Source of the DNA: an uncultured Alphaproteobacteria bacterium
Lineage (GTDB): Bacteria > Pseudomonadota > Alphaproteobacteria > UBA6615
NCBI GenBank assembly: GCA_943787745.1
Contig: CALSNJ010000001.1
Coordinates: 248,001 to 312,000, forward strand
Direction of reading: 5' to 3'
DNA length: 64,000 nt
Shown: one piece after another, positions 50,754-59,356 of the stretch
Layout of the letters: each line of letters opens with the position of its first letter
How positions within the stretch are numbered: the stretch's first letter is position 1
The notes under the pieces: model-generated
Databases searched by the model: none
Told to the model about the DNA's origin: nothing
Seen by the model: the letters and a program-made list of their open reading frames with translations, nothing else
Program-made: the position numbers and the translations under genes

Positions 50754-51962
50754 CTAGTAGTCGATCACGCCTTTTACGGGGCTGTCGATCACCATCTGGA
50801 ACTGATCGTTCCAGTTCATTTTTGCGAACTTGTCACGGTTTGCCATGAGATCGGCGAGCATTGCCTTGGCCGGGCGACCGGCCTTCTCGTTGCTTTCGAT
50901 CCATTCCTCGGTCACCGGGGCGATGATCTTTTCCCACTTGGCACGCTCTTCCGGGCTCGGCTTGATCATCTCCAGGCCAGCTTTCTTGAAGACGGCGTCA
51001 CGCACGCGACGTGACTGACGCTCATAGAAAAGTTGTGCCAGTGCGAGGTTCGTCTTCTGGGCCCAGTTGTAATAGACGGTCTTCAGATCGTCGGGCAGCC
51101 CATCGAAGAACTCCGGATTGACGCAGTATTCGAGGTTCACGGAGAACAGGCTGACATCATTGTGGTATTTGGAGACTTCCTGCAGCTTGAAGATCGGGAA
51201 GACCGGATCATTCATGGCCACGCCGTCCACCAGTCCGCGCTGTAGCGAGGTATAGGCTTCGCCCGACGGGATATTGATTGCGACAGCACCCAGTGCTTTC
51301 AGGGATTCCGACTGCATCCGGCCACCAGCACGGATTTTCGAGCCCTTGAGATCAGCCAGGGTTTCGTATTTGTCGTTGCCGATGACGTTGTAGGGCGGCG
51401 TCACCATGCCACGGCCGAGATAGACACCAAGGTTCTCGTATTCGTCCTTGAAGTATTTCGGGTAAAGCGCGACGTCCGTCATGGTTGCTGATGCTGAATC
51501 GTCAAACAGGAACGGCAGTGTCATGCCGTGCAGCATGTTGAAGCTTGTCGGCTCATAGATCATGAAGCAGGCGGTGTAATCGGCAATCCCGTCACGTGCG
51601 GCGGTGAAGCCTTCGCGCTGCGGATGCAGCGACTGTGAATGGAACTTCTGTACCTTGATCTTGCCATTGGACTCGCGCTCCAACTGCTCGAGAGCTTGCG
51701 TGTTCAGCTTCTCGATGCCGGCAACGCCGGGCAGATAGGACGCATAACGATAATTGATCGTCGGGCCGTCATAGGTGACTTTTGGATTTGGCAGCTCGCC
51801 CTTGATCCACTGTTCGGCCAACGATGTTGCAGCAACGGCACCCTCATAGGTGGTGATGGTGCTGCCGAACTTGTGGCCGTCCGCGTTGGCGGGCGCCGCC
51901 GCGAGGGTCAGCGCGAGGGCGGCGCTGCCTGCGAGCAGGGCTGGTTTGATCGTGTTTTTCAT
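50754..51962 (-). CDS. dctP: TRAP transporter solute-binding protein (DctP), system 2
   Basis: A 402-residue periplasmic binding protein, longer than system 1. Signal peptide LLAGSAALALTLAAAPANA, then NYRYASYLPGVAGIEKLNTQALEQLE, the binding Arg region KGSKIRAGGRMQSESLKALG and GLVDGVAMNDPVFPIF. First gene of its operon; ATG 51962 follows GGGAGGAAACAAAT. Confidence 0.92.
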   Translation of the reverse strand: MKNTIKPALLAGSAALALTLAAAPANADGHKFGSTITTYEGAVAATSLAEQWIKGELPNPKVTYDGPTINYRYASYLPGVAGIEKLNTQALEQLERESNGKIKVQKFHSQSLHPQREGFTAARDGIADYTACFMIYEPTSFNMLHGMTLPFLFDDSASATMTDVALYPKYFKDEYENLGVYLGRGMVTPPYNVIGNDKYETLADLKGSKIRAGGRMQSESLKALGAVAINIPSGEAYTSLQRGLVDGVAMNDPVFPIFKLQEVSKYHNDVSLFSVNLEYCVNPEFFDGLPDDLKTVYYNWAQKTNLALAQLFYERQSRRVRDAVFKKAGLEMIKPSPEERAKWEKIIAPVTEEWIESNEKAGRPAKAMLADLMANRDKFAKMNWNDQFQMVIDSPVKGVIDY

Positions 51963-52263
51963 ATTTGTTTCCTCCCGGAAAATTGAAGCTGACTGAAAGC
52001 CAGTCTGCGCTCTGAATGGCTTGGACCGCTCGTTTTGTGGCGGCGCTTGAGGAATTGAAGCACGCATGTCGTTTGATGACCAGAGCCGAGATTTCGCTGT
52101 GGGGTGGGTCAATCTGCGATCGGCTGGTGTTTCAGTGGGCGAATGCGCGTCCCCGGACCTGCAGTGGCGGAATAGGTGCTTTTCGCTGCCTTCCGTTGTC
52201 GCGATCCCGGTCGACTGTTAGGCTTTGTTCAAAGTAAGACGTCTGATGGATTGAGGAGACGAA
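51963..52263. other. Divergent intergenic region, 301 bases
   Basis: The space between the leftward TRAP operon and the rightward GrdB-like gene. It must hold both promoters. No coding frame has family support here, and I see no tRNA, strong hairpin or recognisable operator. The GrdB-like gene's ribosome site GAGGAGACGAA lies at its right edge. Confidence 0.5.
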
Positions 52264-53497
52264 ATGGTTCACGTCCGTGAAATGCCTGAACATTTGCGCG
52301 ATGCGCTGATCAATCAGGAGTTACCGGAATACGGTGACACGCCCTGGGTGACACCAAAACCGCTGGATGAGTGCCGGGTGGCATTGATTTCCACGGCCGG
52401 CCTGCATCGGCGCGAAGACCCGCCGTTTACGCCGGGTGCGGGTGATTATCGGATCATCCCTGATGACATACGACATGGATGAACTCACTATGAGCCATGT
52501 GTCGACCAATTTTGATCGCAGCGGTTTCTATCAGGACGTGAACACATCCTTTCCGATCGACCGGCTGCGCGAGTTCGCCGAAGAAGGCGTGATCGGCTCG
52601 GTTGCCGGCCGTCATTTTTCCTTCATGGGGGCCACACCGCCGACGGTGATGGAGCCGATCGCCCGTGATCTTGCAAAGGTTCTCAAGGCAGACAATGTCG
52701 ACGCTGTTGCGCTCGTCCCTGTCTGACCCCAATGCACGCGCGCCGTGGGCGGGCTTGCACACTATCTCGAAGAAGAAGGCATTCCGACAACGCAGATCGC
52801 GTTGATCCGCAAACATGCCGAAGAAATCAAACCACCGCGCACACTCGCGGTGCCCTTTGAACTGGGCCGCCCATTGGGTGCGCCCAACGAGCCGGATTTT
52901 CAGCGTCGCGTTCTGCGTGAGTGTCTTGAGCTTCTGGCGCGCGAATCCGGTCCTGTTCTTGAGGACTTCCCCGATGACGCCCCGGGTGCCGAACCTGATC
53001 CGGAGGGCTGGGCCTGCCCGGTTAATTTTGCGGCACCTGTCGAAGACCTCAGTGATGAAGACTTGATCCGTCAGGCTCTCGAACAGGAAATCGCGCTGCT
53101 ACGTCCCTGGTATGAGGAATCCAAGCAGAATCGCAAAGGCCGGACGAATTTCGGTATCTCGGGTATGACACCCGAGGAAATCGCGGCGTATATCGCCAAG
53201 GTCACCGTTGCGCGCGAGGATTCGGGATCCCCAATTGCGGACAAGCCGCCGCATCTTGCCTTCAAGCATATGGCTGATGACATGCGTTACTACTATATGG
53301 AGGCTGCTATCGCGCGCCCCGATTCGCGGGTTAGTGATTTGGAGATAGGCAACTGGCTGTGGGGGGAGACCACGCTGGGCAAGGTTCTGGTGGTGATCCG
53401 GGACTGGGCGATGGAGACCGAGCATCCGGGCTTCAAGGCGCTTGCGCCTACGGCCATGGTGCCAACCCATCAGCGGCATCGCACAATCCACGGCTAG
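52264..53497 (+). CDS. GrdB-like reductase-family selenoprotein, UGA at Sec154, with a frameshift
   Basis: The sequence matches the glycine/sarcosine/betaine reductase selenoprotein B family: RVALISTAGLHRREDPPF, then MSHVSTNFDRSGFYQDVN and FPIDRLREFAEEGVIGSVAGRHFSFMG, then VALVPV-U-PQCTRAVGGLAHYLEEEGIPT. TGA at 52724-52726 stands where the family has Sec or Cys, giving Sec154-x-x-Cys157; the frame continues to 53497 without a stop. Separately, one extra base near 52459-52474 breaks the frame between PDD and YDMDEL, so the true state is uncertain. No GrdA, GrdC or thioredoxin partner is nearby, so it is probably not a standard glycine reductase. Converges on selD. Confidence 0.8.
52727..52749 (+). 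promoter_or_regulatory. Candidate SECIS hairpin of the GrdB-like gene
   Basis: Directly after the UGA, CACG (52735-52738) pairs with CGTG (52744-52747) around a 5-base loop, and CC (52729-52730) pairs with GG (52748-52749) across a 4-base bulge. Position suits a bacterial SECIS element, but the stem is short. Confidence 0.4.
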
Positions 53498-55710
53498 TTG
53501 CGGTAGCTGATCTGGCATTCGGAACTTTTGCGTTTTTGGACCTTTCCGATGATTGCGGCAGCTGGCGCGGCACCCGCGTGCAGGTCAGCAAGGCATACTT
53601 CTGCGCGATGTTCGGGAACGCTGAACAGCAGTCCCCCAGACGTCTGCGGGTCGAACAGCAACGGATGGACCGGATGATTTGTTGGTGCGAAAGCATGACC
53701 GGCTGAGCCTTCATTGCCGGGACGTAGCGTGCTTTCAACACCTTGACGGGACAGTTCGATAGCGCCAGCGAGAACGGGTATTGCGTCCAGATCAATTTCG
53801 GCAGAGGTCGAGGACGCCTCAAGCATTTCCAGAAGATGACCGGCAAGCCCGAACCCGGTGACATCGGTTCCGGCCGTTGCGCTGTGGTCACGCATGACTT
53901 GCACACATGGTTTTAGCGAGGTTTGCATGGATGTCAGTGCAGCATCGATCCAGTCACCACGTGCTTCGGCGCGCATATCTGCAGCAAATAGAACGCCGGT
54001 TCCAATCGGTTTGGTCAGGATCAAGGCGTCGCCGGGACGGAGACCGCCTTTTCGGATGATGGTCTCAGGTGCTGCATAGCCGTTGATGGTCAGGCCGAAG
54101 GCCATTTCTGCACCTTCGCCGGTGTGACCTCCGGCAAGCACAGCGCCGGCTTCGGCAAGGGTTTCGGTCGCCCCGGCGAGCAGCTGATAAAGATCGCCAC
54201 CCATTTTGTCGTCATCACCATGGGGCAACATGACGGCCGCCAGAGCTGTGTGGGGGTCGGCACCCATAGCAAAGATGTCGCCCAGACAATGATTCGCCGC
54301 GATCCGTCCAAACAGGAAGGGGTCGTCGATAAAGGCCCGAAACTGATCCACTGTCTGGATCAGGGATTTTCCCGCCGGAGGCGTCATGACGGCAGCGTCG
54401 TCGGGCGCGTCGAGGCCCTGATCGAGACCTTCAATTGTCTGGATTGGAAGCCGGCTTAATGCACGGCGCAGGACGGGAGCGGGGACCTTGGCGCCACAGC
54501 CACCGCAGCGCATGTCCTCCAGCACGTCGTTTGTTGCGCCTTTGCCCGCATTCATGTCGGGCAGCTCCTGATACTTCTTCATCCACCGCCGGTCGATCCA
54601 GTCCTTCCAGCGCCAGACCCAATGGCCTTCAAAAGCAAAAGGCCCACGCGCGGCAATCGCATAGTGTTCGCCGGTGGTGATCAGCGCGAGGGTTTGGCCC
54701 TGCGGTTTGAATATTCTCAGCGCTTGCCCCGTCGCAACGCGTCGCAGGTTTTCTGCCAGATAGGGCCCCTGCCGAACTGCGTAGACGCCCGCCTTTGGCA
54801 GGTTGTGACTGTCCATTGACGCAGCATCTCCGACCGCAAACACCTGCGGGTGTGACGGGGAGCGCAAATGGTCGTCCACCCGGACAAACCCGTGATCGTC
54901 GCGTGCGAGGCTTGTTTCGGCCAGCCATTTGGGTGGACCAGCGGAGGTCACCAATATTGTCTGGTCGCTGGGTACAGACTTGTCGCCCGCGAGTTCGACG
55001 CGCGTCGCAGTAATGCTTGTGACAGCTGCGCCGAGGCGAAGGTCGATGTTGCGTGTCTTCAGGGCGCGCACCATCTTTGCCCGTGCCGCCGCGTTGTAAC
55101 GGGGCAACAGCACGTTGTTGGCCTCAATCAGCGTGAAGCTGAATGACCCAGGCTCGCGGCCCAGTTCTTTGGCCGCTTCCCGAAGACGGAAGCTCAGTCC
55201 GAGAATCAGCTCAACGCCACCAGCCCCGCCCCCAACGACGGTCAGATGAAACGGTCCCTCATGCGTGCGAATTCGCTCGGTGAGCCCGTGATAGGCCTCG
55301 AGAAACCGATCGATGGGTTTGACGGGAAGGGCGTATTCCGCGCCTTCAATATCTAGCGTGGAGGGCGTGGACCCGGTGTCGATCGACAGCAGGTCGAAGG
55401 GAATGGCCGGTCGGCCCGCGAGCGCCAGAAAGTTATTGTCGAGATCGATGCCGGTTGCCGGTGCATGGATCAGCCGTGCTTTGGCAAACGCTGCCAGCGG
55501 TCGCAGATCAATATGGGCTTCGGCCTGAGAATAGTGACCGGCGATGTATCCGGGGATCATGCCGGAATAGGGGGTCAGCATGTCGCGCGCGATCAGGGTC
55601 AGGCGTACGCCTGGTTCGGGCTTCATGCCAAAACGCTTGAGCACATCAACATGACTGTGGCCGCCGCCAACCAGAACGATGTCGCGGCGAATGGGAACCG
55701 TTGGCGTCAT
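53494..55710 (-). CDS. selD: NADH dehydrogenase-like FAD domain fused to selenide, water dikinase (SelD)
   Basis: A 738-residue fusion. Residues 1-370 form a pyridine-nucleotide-disulfide/NDH-2-like FAD domain (DIVLVGGGHSHVDVL, LTVVGGGAGGVEL, VFAVGDAA). From about 395 follows SelD, which makes selenophosphate from selenide and ATP for Sec insertion and tRNA selenation: MRCGGCGAK with Cys402, Cys405 and Lys408, TVDQFRAFIDDPFLFGRIAANHCLGDIFAMGA, AGGHTGEGAEM and TDVTGFGLAGHLLEM. This fusion is known in many proteobacteria. ATG 55710 is chosen since the longer frame runs into the tRNA gene. Confidence 0.95.
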   Translation of the reverse strand: MTPTVPIRRDIVLVGGGHSHVDVLKRFGMKPEPGVRLTLIARDMLTPYSGMIPGYIAGHYSQAEAHIDLRPLAAFAKARLIHAPATGIDLDNNFLALAGRPAIPFDLLSIDTGSTPSTLDIEGAEYALPVKPIDRFLEAYHGLTERIRTHEGPFHLTVVGGGAGGVELILGLSFRLREAAKELGREPGSFSFTLIEANNVLLPRYNAAARAKMVRALKTRNIDLRLGAAVTSITATRVELAGDKSVPSDQTILVTSAGPPKWLAETSLARDDHGFVRVDDHLRSPSHPQVFAVGDAASMDSHNLPKAGVYAVRQGPYLAENLRRVATGQALRIFKPQGQTLALITTGEHYAIAARGPFAFEGHWVWRWKDWIDRRWMKKYQELPDMNAGKGATNDVLEDMRCGGCGAKVPAPVLRRALSRLPIQTIEGLDQGLDAPDDAAVMTPPAGKSLIQTVDQFRAFIDDPFLFGRIAANHCLGDIFAMGADPHTALAAVMLPHGDDDKMGGDLYQLLAGATETLAEAGAVLAGGHTGEGAEMAFGLTINGYAAPETIIRKGGLRPGDALILTKPIGTGVLFAADMRAEARGDWIDAALTSMQTSLKPCVQVMRDHSATAGTDVTGFGLAGHLLEMLEASSTSAEIDLDAIPVLAGAIELSRQGVESTLRPGNEGSAGHAFAPTNHPVHPLLFDPQTSGGLLFSVPEHRAEVCLADLHAGAAPAAAIIGKVQKRKSSECQISYRN

Positions 55711-55806
55711 GAATCTTTCAGTCTGACTGGTGCCGGTTGCTGGCGTTGGTTGTACGTCACCATAAACACCCAAGGGGCTGAACCCTTCCCGCAATAACGC
55801 GGAAAT

Positions 55807-55902
55807 TGGCGGAAGAGGGTGGGAGTCGAACCCACCAGGCACGTCTAACGCCCCTCACCGGTTTTGAAGACCGGGCGCCCCACCGGGGAACGGTCCTCCT
55901 CC
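55807..55902 (-). tRNA. selC: tRNA-Sec (anticodon UCA)
   Basis: A 96-base tRNA with all Sec hallmarks: an 8-bp acceptor (GGAGGAGG with CCTCTTCC), anticodon stem CCGGT/ACCGG around loop CTTCAAA (anticodon TCA), a long variable arm, a T-arm with GGGTTCGACTCCC and encoded GCCA end. It lies 97 bases upstream of selD on the same strand, and the two may share a transcript. It decodes the three in-frame UGA codons in this window. Confidence 0.96.
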
Positions 55903-55954
55903 ACCAACCATAATCGGACTCCCGGCCGCTGCGGACAAGGGGATGATGAGGAAT

Positions 55955-56917
55955 TTATCTGTTGCCTGTGGGGCAGGGTGTGGTGGTGATGAATTTTGTG
56001 ACGGCGGCGGCAAGTTCCGGGGAAAGCGGCAGGTCCGGGTTGCGATAGGCCGCCAAATTGGCCTTCCGGTCCCCTGTGACGTCTTTCATGACATGGTTCA
56101 TCTTCGGAATGCGGATCACCTGGGCGTCCGGGCGCGCTTGTCTGAGGGCCTCGAAGTCCGCTGCGTTGACCTGCAGGTCATAGCCTCCTGAAATCAGAAG
56201 CACTGGTGTGGTGAGTCTTGCGAGTGCTTGTGCCGGATCTATGTTGAGGATGGACAGCAGGTAGGGCTGCACGCTGGGCCGGAAAATGTTGTCGAGTTTG
56301 GGGTCTACCTTGGCGACTTGCTTGCCGCTTTCCAGCGTCTTGAGGGTGGAGAGCGCTTCGTTGCGTAACGTCTTCGACATGGGGACGGTGCTGAGCTGCG
56401 TGTTCAAAACCGCGCCAAACGTGCGGCCCGGGGACATCACCAATATCAGCCCTGCGGGTTCTGATTTTTCAGCCACGCGGGTTGCGATCAGGCCGCCTTC
56501 GCTGTGGCCCAGCAGGAAGATACAAGAGATGCCCGGCTGGCCGTGGAGCCAATTGCGCCAGGTTGCAGCATCCCCGACAAAATCAGAGAATCGAAGCGTG
56601 GCCTCTGAGGTAACCAGGGCTTTGCTGCCACCCACGCCGCGCTTGTCGTAGCGCAGCGAAGCTATATTCGCGCCAGCCAGGTGGCCGGCCAGCATTTCCA
56701 GGTAGTTGGCATCGACGCCCAGCCTGCTGTTGCCGTTACGGTCGGTCGGGCCTGAGCCAGCGATCATCAGGACGGCCTTTGCGGGACCACTGCCGTCAGG
56801 GCGCACGAAACTCCCGGCGAGCCCAGCCGTCGTGACGTCACGACCAAGGCGCTCTGCTGCGCTGGCGTCGGTGTTCGCGAGCAGCAATAGAACAAGCAGA
56901 AGCGGAATGATGCGCAT
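55955..56917 (-). CDS. Secreted alpha/beta hydrolase
   Basis: A 320-residue exported hydrolase with signal peptide (IIPLLLVLLLLANTDASA). The body has oxyanion loop IAGSGPTDRNGNS, SLRYDKRGVGGSK, nucleophile elbow LLGHSEGG, acid in LISGGYDLQVN and catalytic His in KMNHVMK. It belongs to the YqiA/esterase-like peptidase group with an N-terminal beta-strand cap; substrate not evident. Start at ATG 56917 rather than TTG 56923. Confidence 0.85.
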   Translation of the reverse strand: MRIIPLLLVLLLLANTDASAAERLGRDVTTAGLAGSFVRPDGSGPAKAVLMIAGSGPTDRNGNSRLGVDANYLEMLAGHLAGANIASLRYDKRGVGGSKALVTSEATLRFSDFVGDAATWRNWLHGQPGISCIFLLGHSEGGLIATRVAEKSEPAGLILVMSPGRTFGAVLNTQLSTVPMSKTLRNEALSTLKTLESGKQVAKVDPKLDNIFRPSVQPYLLSILNIDPAQALARLTTPVLLISGGYDLQVNAADFEALRQARPDAQVIRIPKMNHVMKDVTGDRKANLAAYRNPDLPLSPELAAAVTKFITTTPCPTGNR

Positions 56918-57061
56918 GGCCAAGCCTCGCCTATGCGCGGACGTAAATCCACCGTTAGATGTAGGGGGAGGCTTCCCGAAAGCTGCAATCCTTGTCAGAG
57001 TCCGGTATGAAACACCTTATCAATATCCATCCGGATCCCATTGGGAGAATCGAGGACTGCC

Positions 57062-57547
57062 ATGCCGTCATTTGACGTGGTTTCACGCACCGAAATTCCT
57101 GAAGTCGACAACGCAATCCAGGGGGCCATGCGCGAAATCGGTACGCGCTATGATTTCAAAGGCAGCGCGTGTTCGATCGAGCGCACAGACGAAACTTTGC
57201 TGCTGAAGGCCGATGATGACCTGAAGCTGAAGCAGGTTCAGGAAGTGCTCAATGTTTACCTGACCCGTCGCAAGGTGGATGTGGGTGCTTTTGATTTCGG
57301 AACGTCCGAAATGGCGTCTGGTAATACGGTGCGCCAGACGGTGACGATCAAGCAGGGTGTCGAACGGGAAGCAGCGCAGAAAATCGTCAAAGCAGTAAAA
57401 GCTTCGAAACTCAAGGTCCAGGTTGCCATTCAGGGCGATGAACTGCGTGTGTCGGGAAAGAAGCGCGATGATCTGACGGCCACGATCCAGTTGATCAAGG
57501 ATATGAAACTCACGTTGCCGCTTCAGTATCTGAACTTCCGGGACTAG
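57062..57547 (+). CDS. yajQ: YajQ-family nucleotide-binding protein
   Basis: A 161-residue YajQ protein, complete: PSFDVVSRTEIPEVDNAIQGAMREIGTRYDFKGS, TIKQGVEREAAQKIVKAVKASKLKVQVAIQGDELRVSGKKRDDLTATIQLIK, and the C-terminal LPLQYLNFRD. Members bind cyclic di-GMP or RNA/tRNA and act as regulators in the cytoplasm. ATG at 57062 aligns with the family start. Monocistronic. Confidence 0.95.
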   Translation: MPSFDVVSRTEIPEVDNAIQGAMREIGTRYDFKGSACSIERTDETLLLKADDDLKLKQVQEVLNVYLTRRKVDVGAFDFGTSEMASGNTVRQTVTIKQGVEREAAQKIVKAVKASKLKVQVAIQGDELRVSGKKRDDLTATIQLIKDMKLTLPLQYLNFRD

Positions 57548-57561
57548 AGGGCGCGCTTTAT

Positions 57562-57855
57562 CTAGGCGCGGATATAAACCCAGCCTTCGATTTGAAGCTG
57601 CGCGATTGTTTCCACCGCGGCCGGGACCGCGTTGATATCGCGGGGTGCCGACAGTTTCCGGGCGGCGAGGGTGTTGGCACAAATCCGCAGGAGGTCGTCG
57701 GTTTCTGCGTCCTTTGTTTCGAGAGCAGCCGGGACACCATCGGCGTTCACCACAATCATGATCTCTGCATCTGGCTGCCGCCGCCGAAGATTGCGGGCAT
57801 TGGCGCGCGCGCGTTGCAGGGCATTCGCGGTCGGGGCATGCAGAACAACACGCAT
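57562..57855 (-). CDS. DsrE-like small protein
   Basis: A 97-residue DsrE/DsrF-fold protein: RVVLHAPTANALQRARANARNL at the N-terminus, AEIMIVVNADGVPAAL with sheet-loop, and a single Cys in LRICANTLAARKL matching the conserved Cys that carries sulfur in related sulfurtransferases. It is 2 bases after the ABC ATPase gene and so in the same transcript. That couples sulfur handling to the importer and supports a sulfonate or other sulfur substrate, though this is inference. Confidence 0.8.
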   Translation of the reverse strand: MRVVLHAPTANALQRARANARNLRRRQPDAEIMIVVNADGVPAALETKDAETDDLLRICANTLAARKLSAPRDINAVPAAVETIAQLQIEGWVYIRA

Positions 57856-57857
57856 GG

Positions 57858-58619
57858 TCAGATTCCGCCGCCTTCATCAAACAAAGTGGAAAGGTCGGCT
57901 TTGACCTGTGCGCCCACACGTCCGACGTCTTCGCCCTCCCGCGAACGCGGTCGCGGGGCGTCGACATCATAGCTTCGGACAACCTTCGCCGGGGCACCGC
58001 CCAACAACAGAACGCGATCGCCCAGATAAACGGCTTCGTCTATGTCGTGGGTGACGAAGAGGATTGATTTTCCGGTCTCTTCCCAGATGCGCAGGAGTTC
58101 GTCCTGCAGGGATTGCCGGGTGATCGCGTCGAGCGCACCGAAGGGTTCGTCCATCAACAGAAGGTCCGGATCGACCGCCAACCCACGCGCTATGCCGACT
58201 CGCTGTCGCTGACCACCCGAAAGTTCATGGGCCCATCGGTCGCCATAGTCGGCAAGTCCGACGAGTTTCAGGGCATCTGCGATGCGTTGGTTGCGCGCAT
58301 CGACGGAGACAGACAGACCTTCCAGGCCGAGCGCGACATTGTCGCTGACCTTTCGCCATGGCATCAGGCGCGCTTCCTGAAACACCATCGCGATCTCCCG
58401 ACGATCAGTCCGGGTTTCGATCTCATGCGAGATCGTGCCGGCTGACGGCGCCAGAAGGTCCGCGATCACACGCAGGAGTGTTGATTTTCCAGCGCCTGAG
58501 GCACCCACGACGATCACAAACTCCCCGCGCTCGATGGAAAGATCGATATCCGCAAAGACAGGCTTTTCGGCACCGGGAAAAGTCGCCGCAATGCCGTTCA
58601 GGTTCACTATCGCTGCCAT
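57858..58619 (-). CDS. ABC importer ATP-binding subunit (nitrate/sulfonate/taurine type)
   Basis: A 253-residue ATPase: Walker A GASGAGKSTLLR, signature LSGGQRQRVGIARGLA, Walker B LLLMDEPFGALD and switch His in FVTHDIDEAVYLGD, typical of SsuB/TauB/NrtD. Its 5' end overlaps the permease stop by 13 bases. Confidence 0.93.
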   Translation of the reverse strand: MAAIVNLNGIAATFPGAEKPVFADIDLSIERGEFVIVVGASGAGKSTLLRVIADLLAPSAGTISHEIETRTDRREIAMVFQEARLMPWRKVSDNVALGLEGLSVSVDARNQRIADALKLVGLADYGDRWAHELSGGQRQRVGIARGLAVDPDLLLMDEPFGALDAITRQSLQDELLRIWEETGKSILFVTHDIDEAVYLGDRVLLLGGAPAKVVRSYDVDAPRPRSREGEDVGRVGAQVKADLSTLFDEGGGI

Positions 58620-59353
58620 CGGAGCACCCGGTTCTGAGCGGCCACGAACAGCATGTCACTGATGCCGTAAAGCAACGCGATGGTCAGCATGTAGACTATA
58701 ACGACTTCGGTCGCGAGAAGGCCCGCGGCCTCGTTCATGCGCTGACCAATCCCTGTGATTCCGAACAGCTCGGCCGCGACAACTGTCATCCAGCCCTGTC
58801 CGAGGCCCGCCCTCAGGCCTGAGAGAATTCCGGGAGCGGCGGCGGGCAGAATTACCTTGCGCAGGCTTGCACCCAGCGAGCGATGGCCAAAGGATGAGGC
58901 CAGCTCGATCAGATCCGGGTCGACAGCGCGGACGGCGGTATAGGCTGTAAAATAGTTGATCCAGAACACACCGATCGCAATGATGAATGCGGCGGCTGTT
59001 TCGCTAATCCCGAACCAGATGATCGCGAACGGGATCCATGCCAGCGGCGGGATCGGGCGCAACAATCGCGCAAGCCAGCTTTGGACGTCATCGAGAACCG
59101 GGAACAGCGCGACGGCTGCGCCGACGATGACTCCCAGCAGCGAACCGCTGATCAGACCGATCAGGTAATGGTTCAGGCTGGCGAGCACCATTTGGTGCCA
59201 GAATCCCAGCGTGACTTCTGAAATTAGCGTAGCGGGCAGTTTGCTGGGTGCGGGCAGCAATGTGGCTTCGACCACACCGCTGCGCGCAACCAACTCCCAG
59301 ATCAGGAGAAAAGCAAAAAGTCCGCCCGCACCAAGAAGGGTGCGTCTGGACAT
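58607..59353 (-). CDS. ABC importer permease (SsuC/TauC-like)
   Basis: A 248-residue membrane protein with about six segments. The EAA-like cytoplasmic loop is ASSFGHRSLGASLRKVILPAAAPGILSGLRAGLGQGWMTVVAAEL, the typical contact with the ATPase. Lies 3 bases after the binding-protein gene. Confidence 0.92.
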   Translation of the reverse strand: MSRRTLLGAGGLFAFLLIWELVARSGVVEATLLPAPSKLPATLISEVTLGFWHQMVLASLNHYLIGLISGSLLGVIVGAAVALFPVLDDVQSWLARLLRPIPPLAWIPFAIIWFGISETAAAFIIAIGVFWINYFTAYTAVRAVDPDLIELASSFGHRSLGASLRKVILPAAAPGILSGLRAGLGQGWMTVVAAELFGITGIGQRMNEAAGLLATEVVIVYMLTIALLYGISDMLFVAAQNRVLRWQR

Positions 59354-59356
59354 GGG

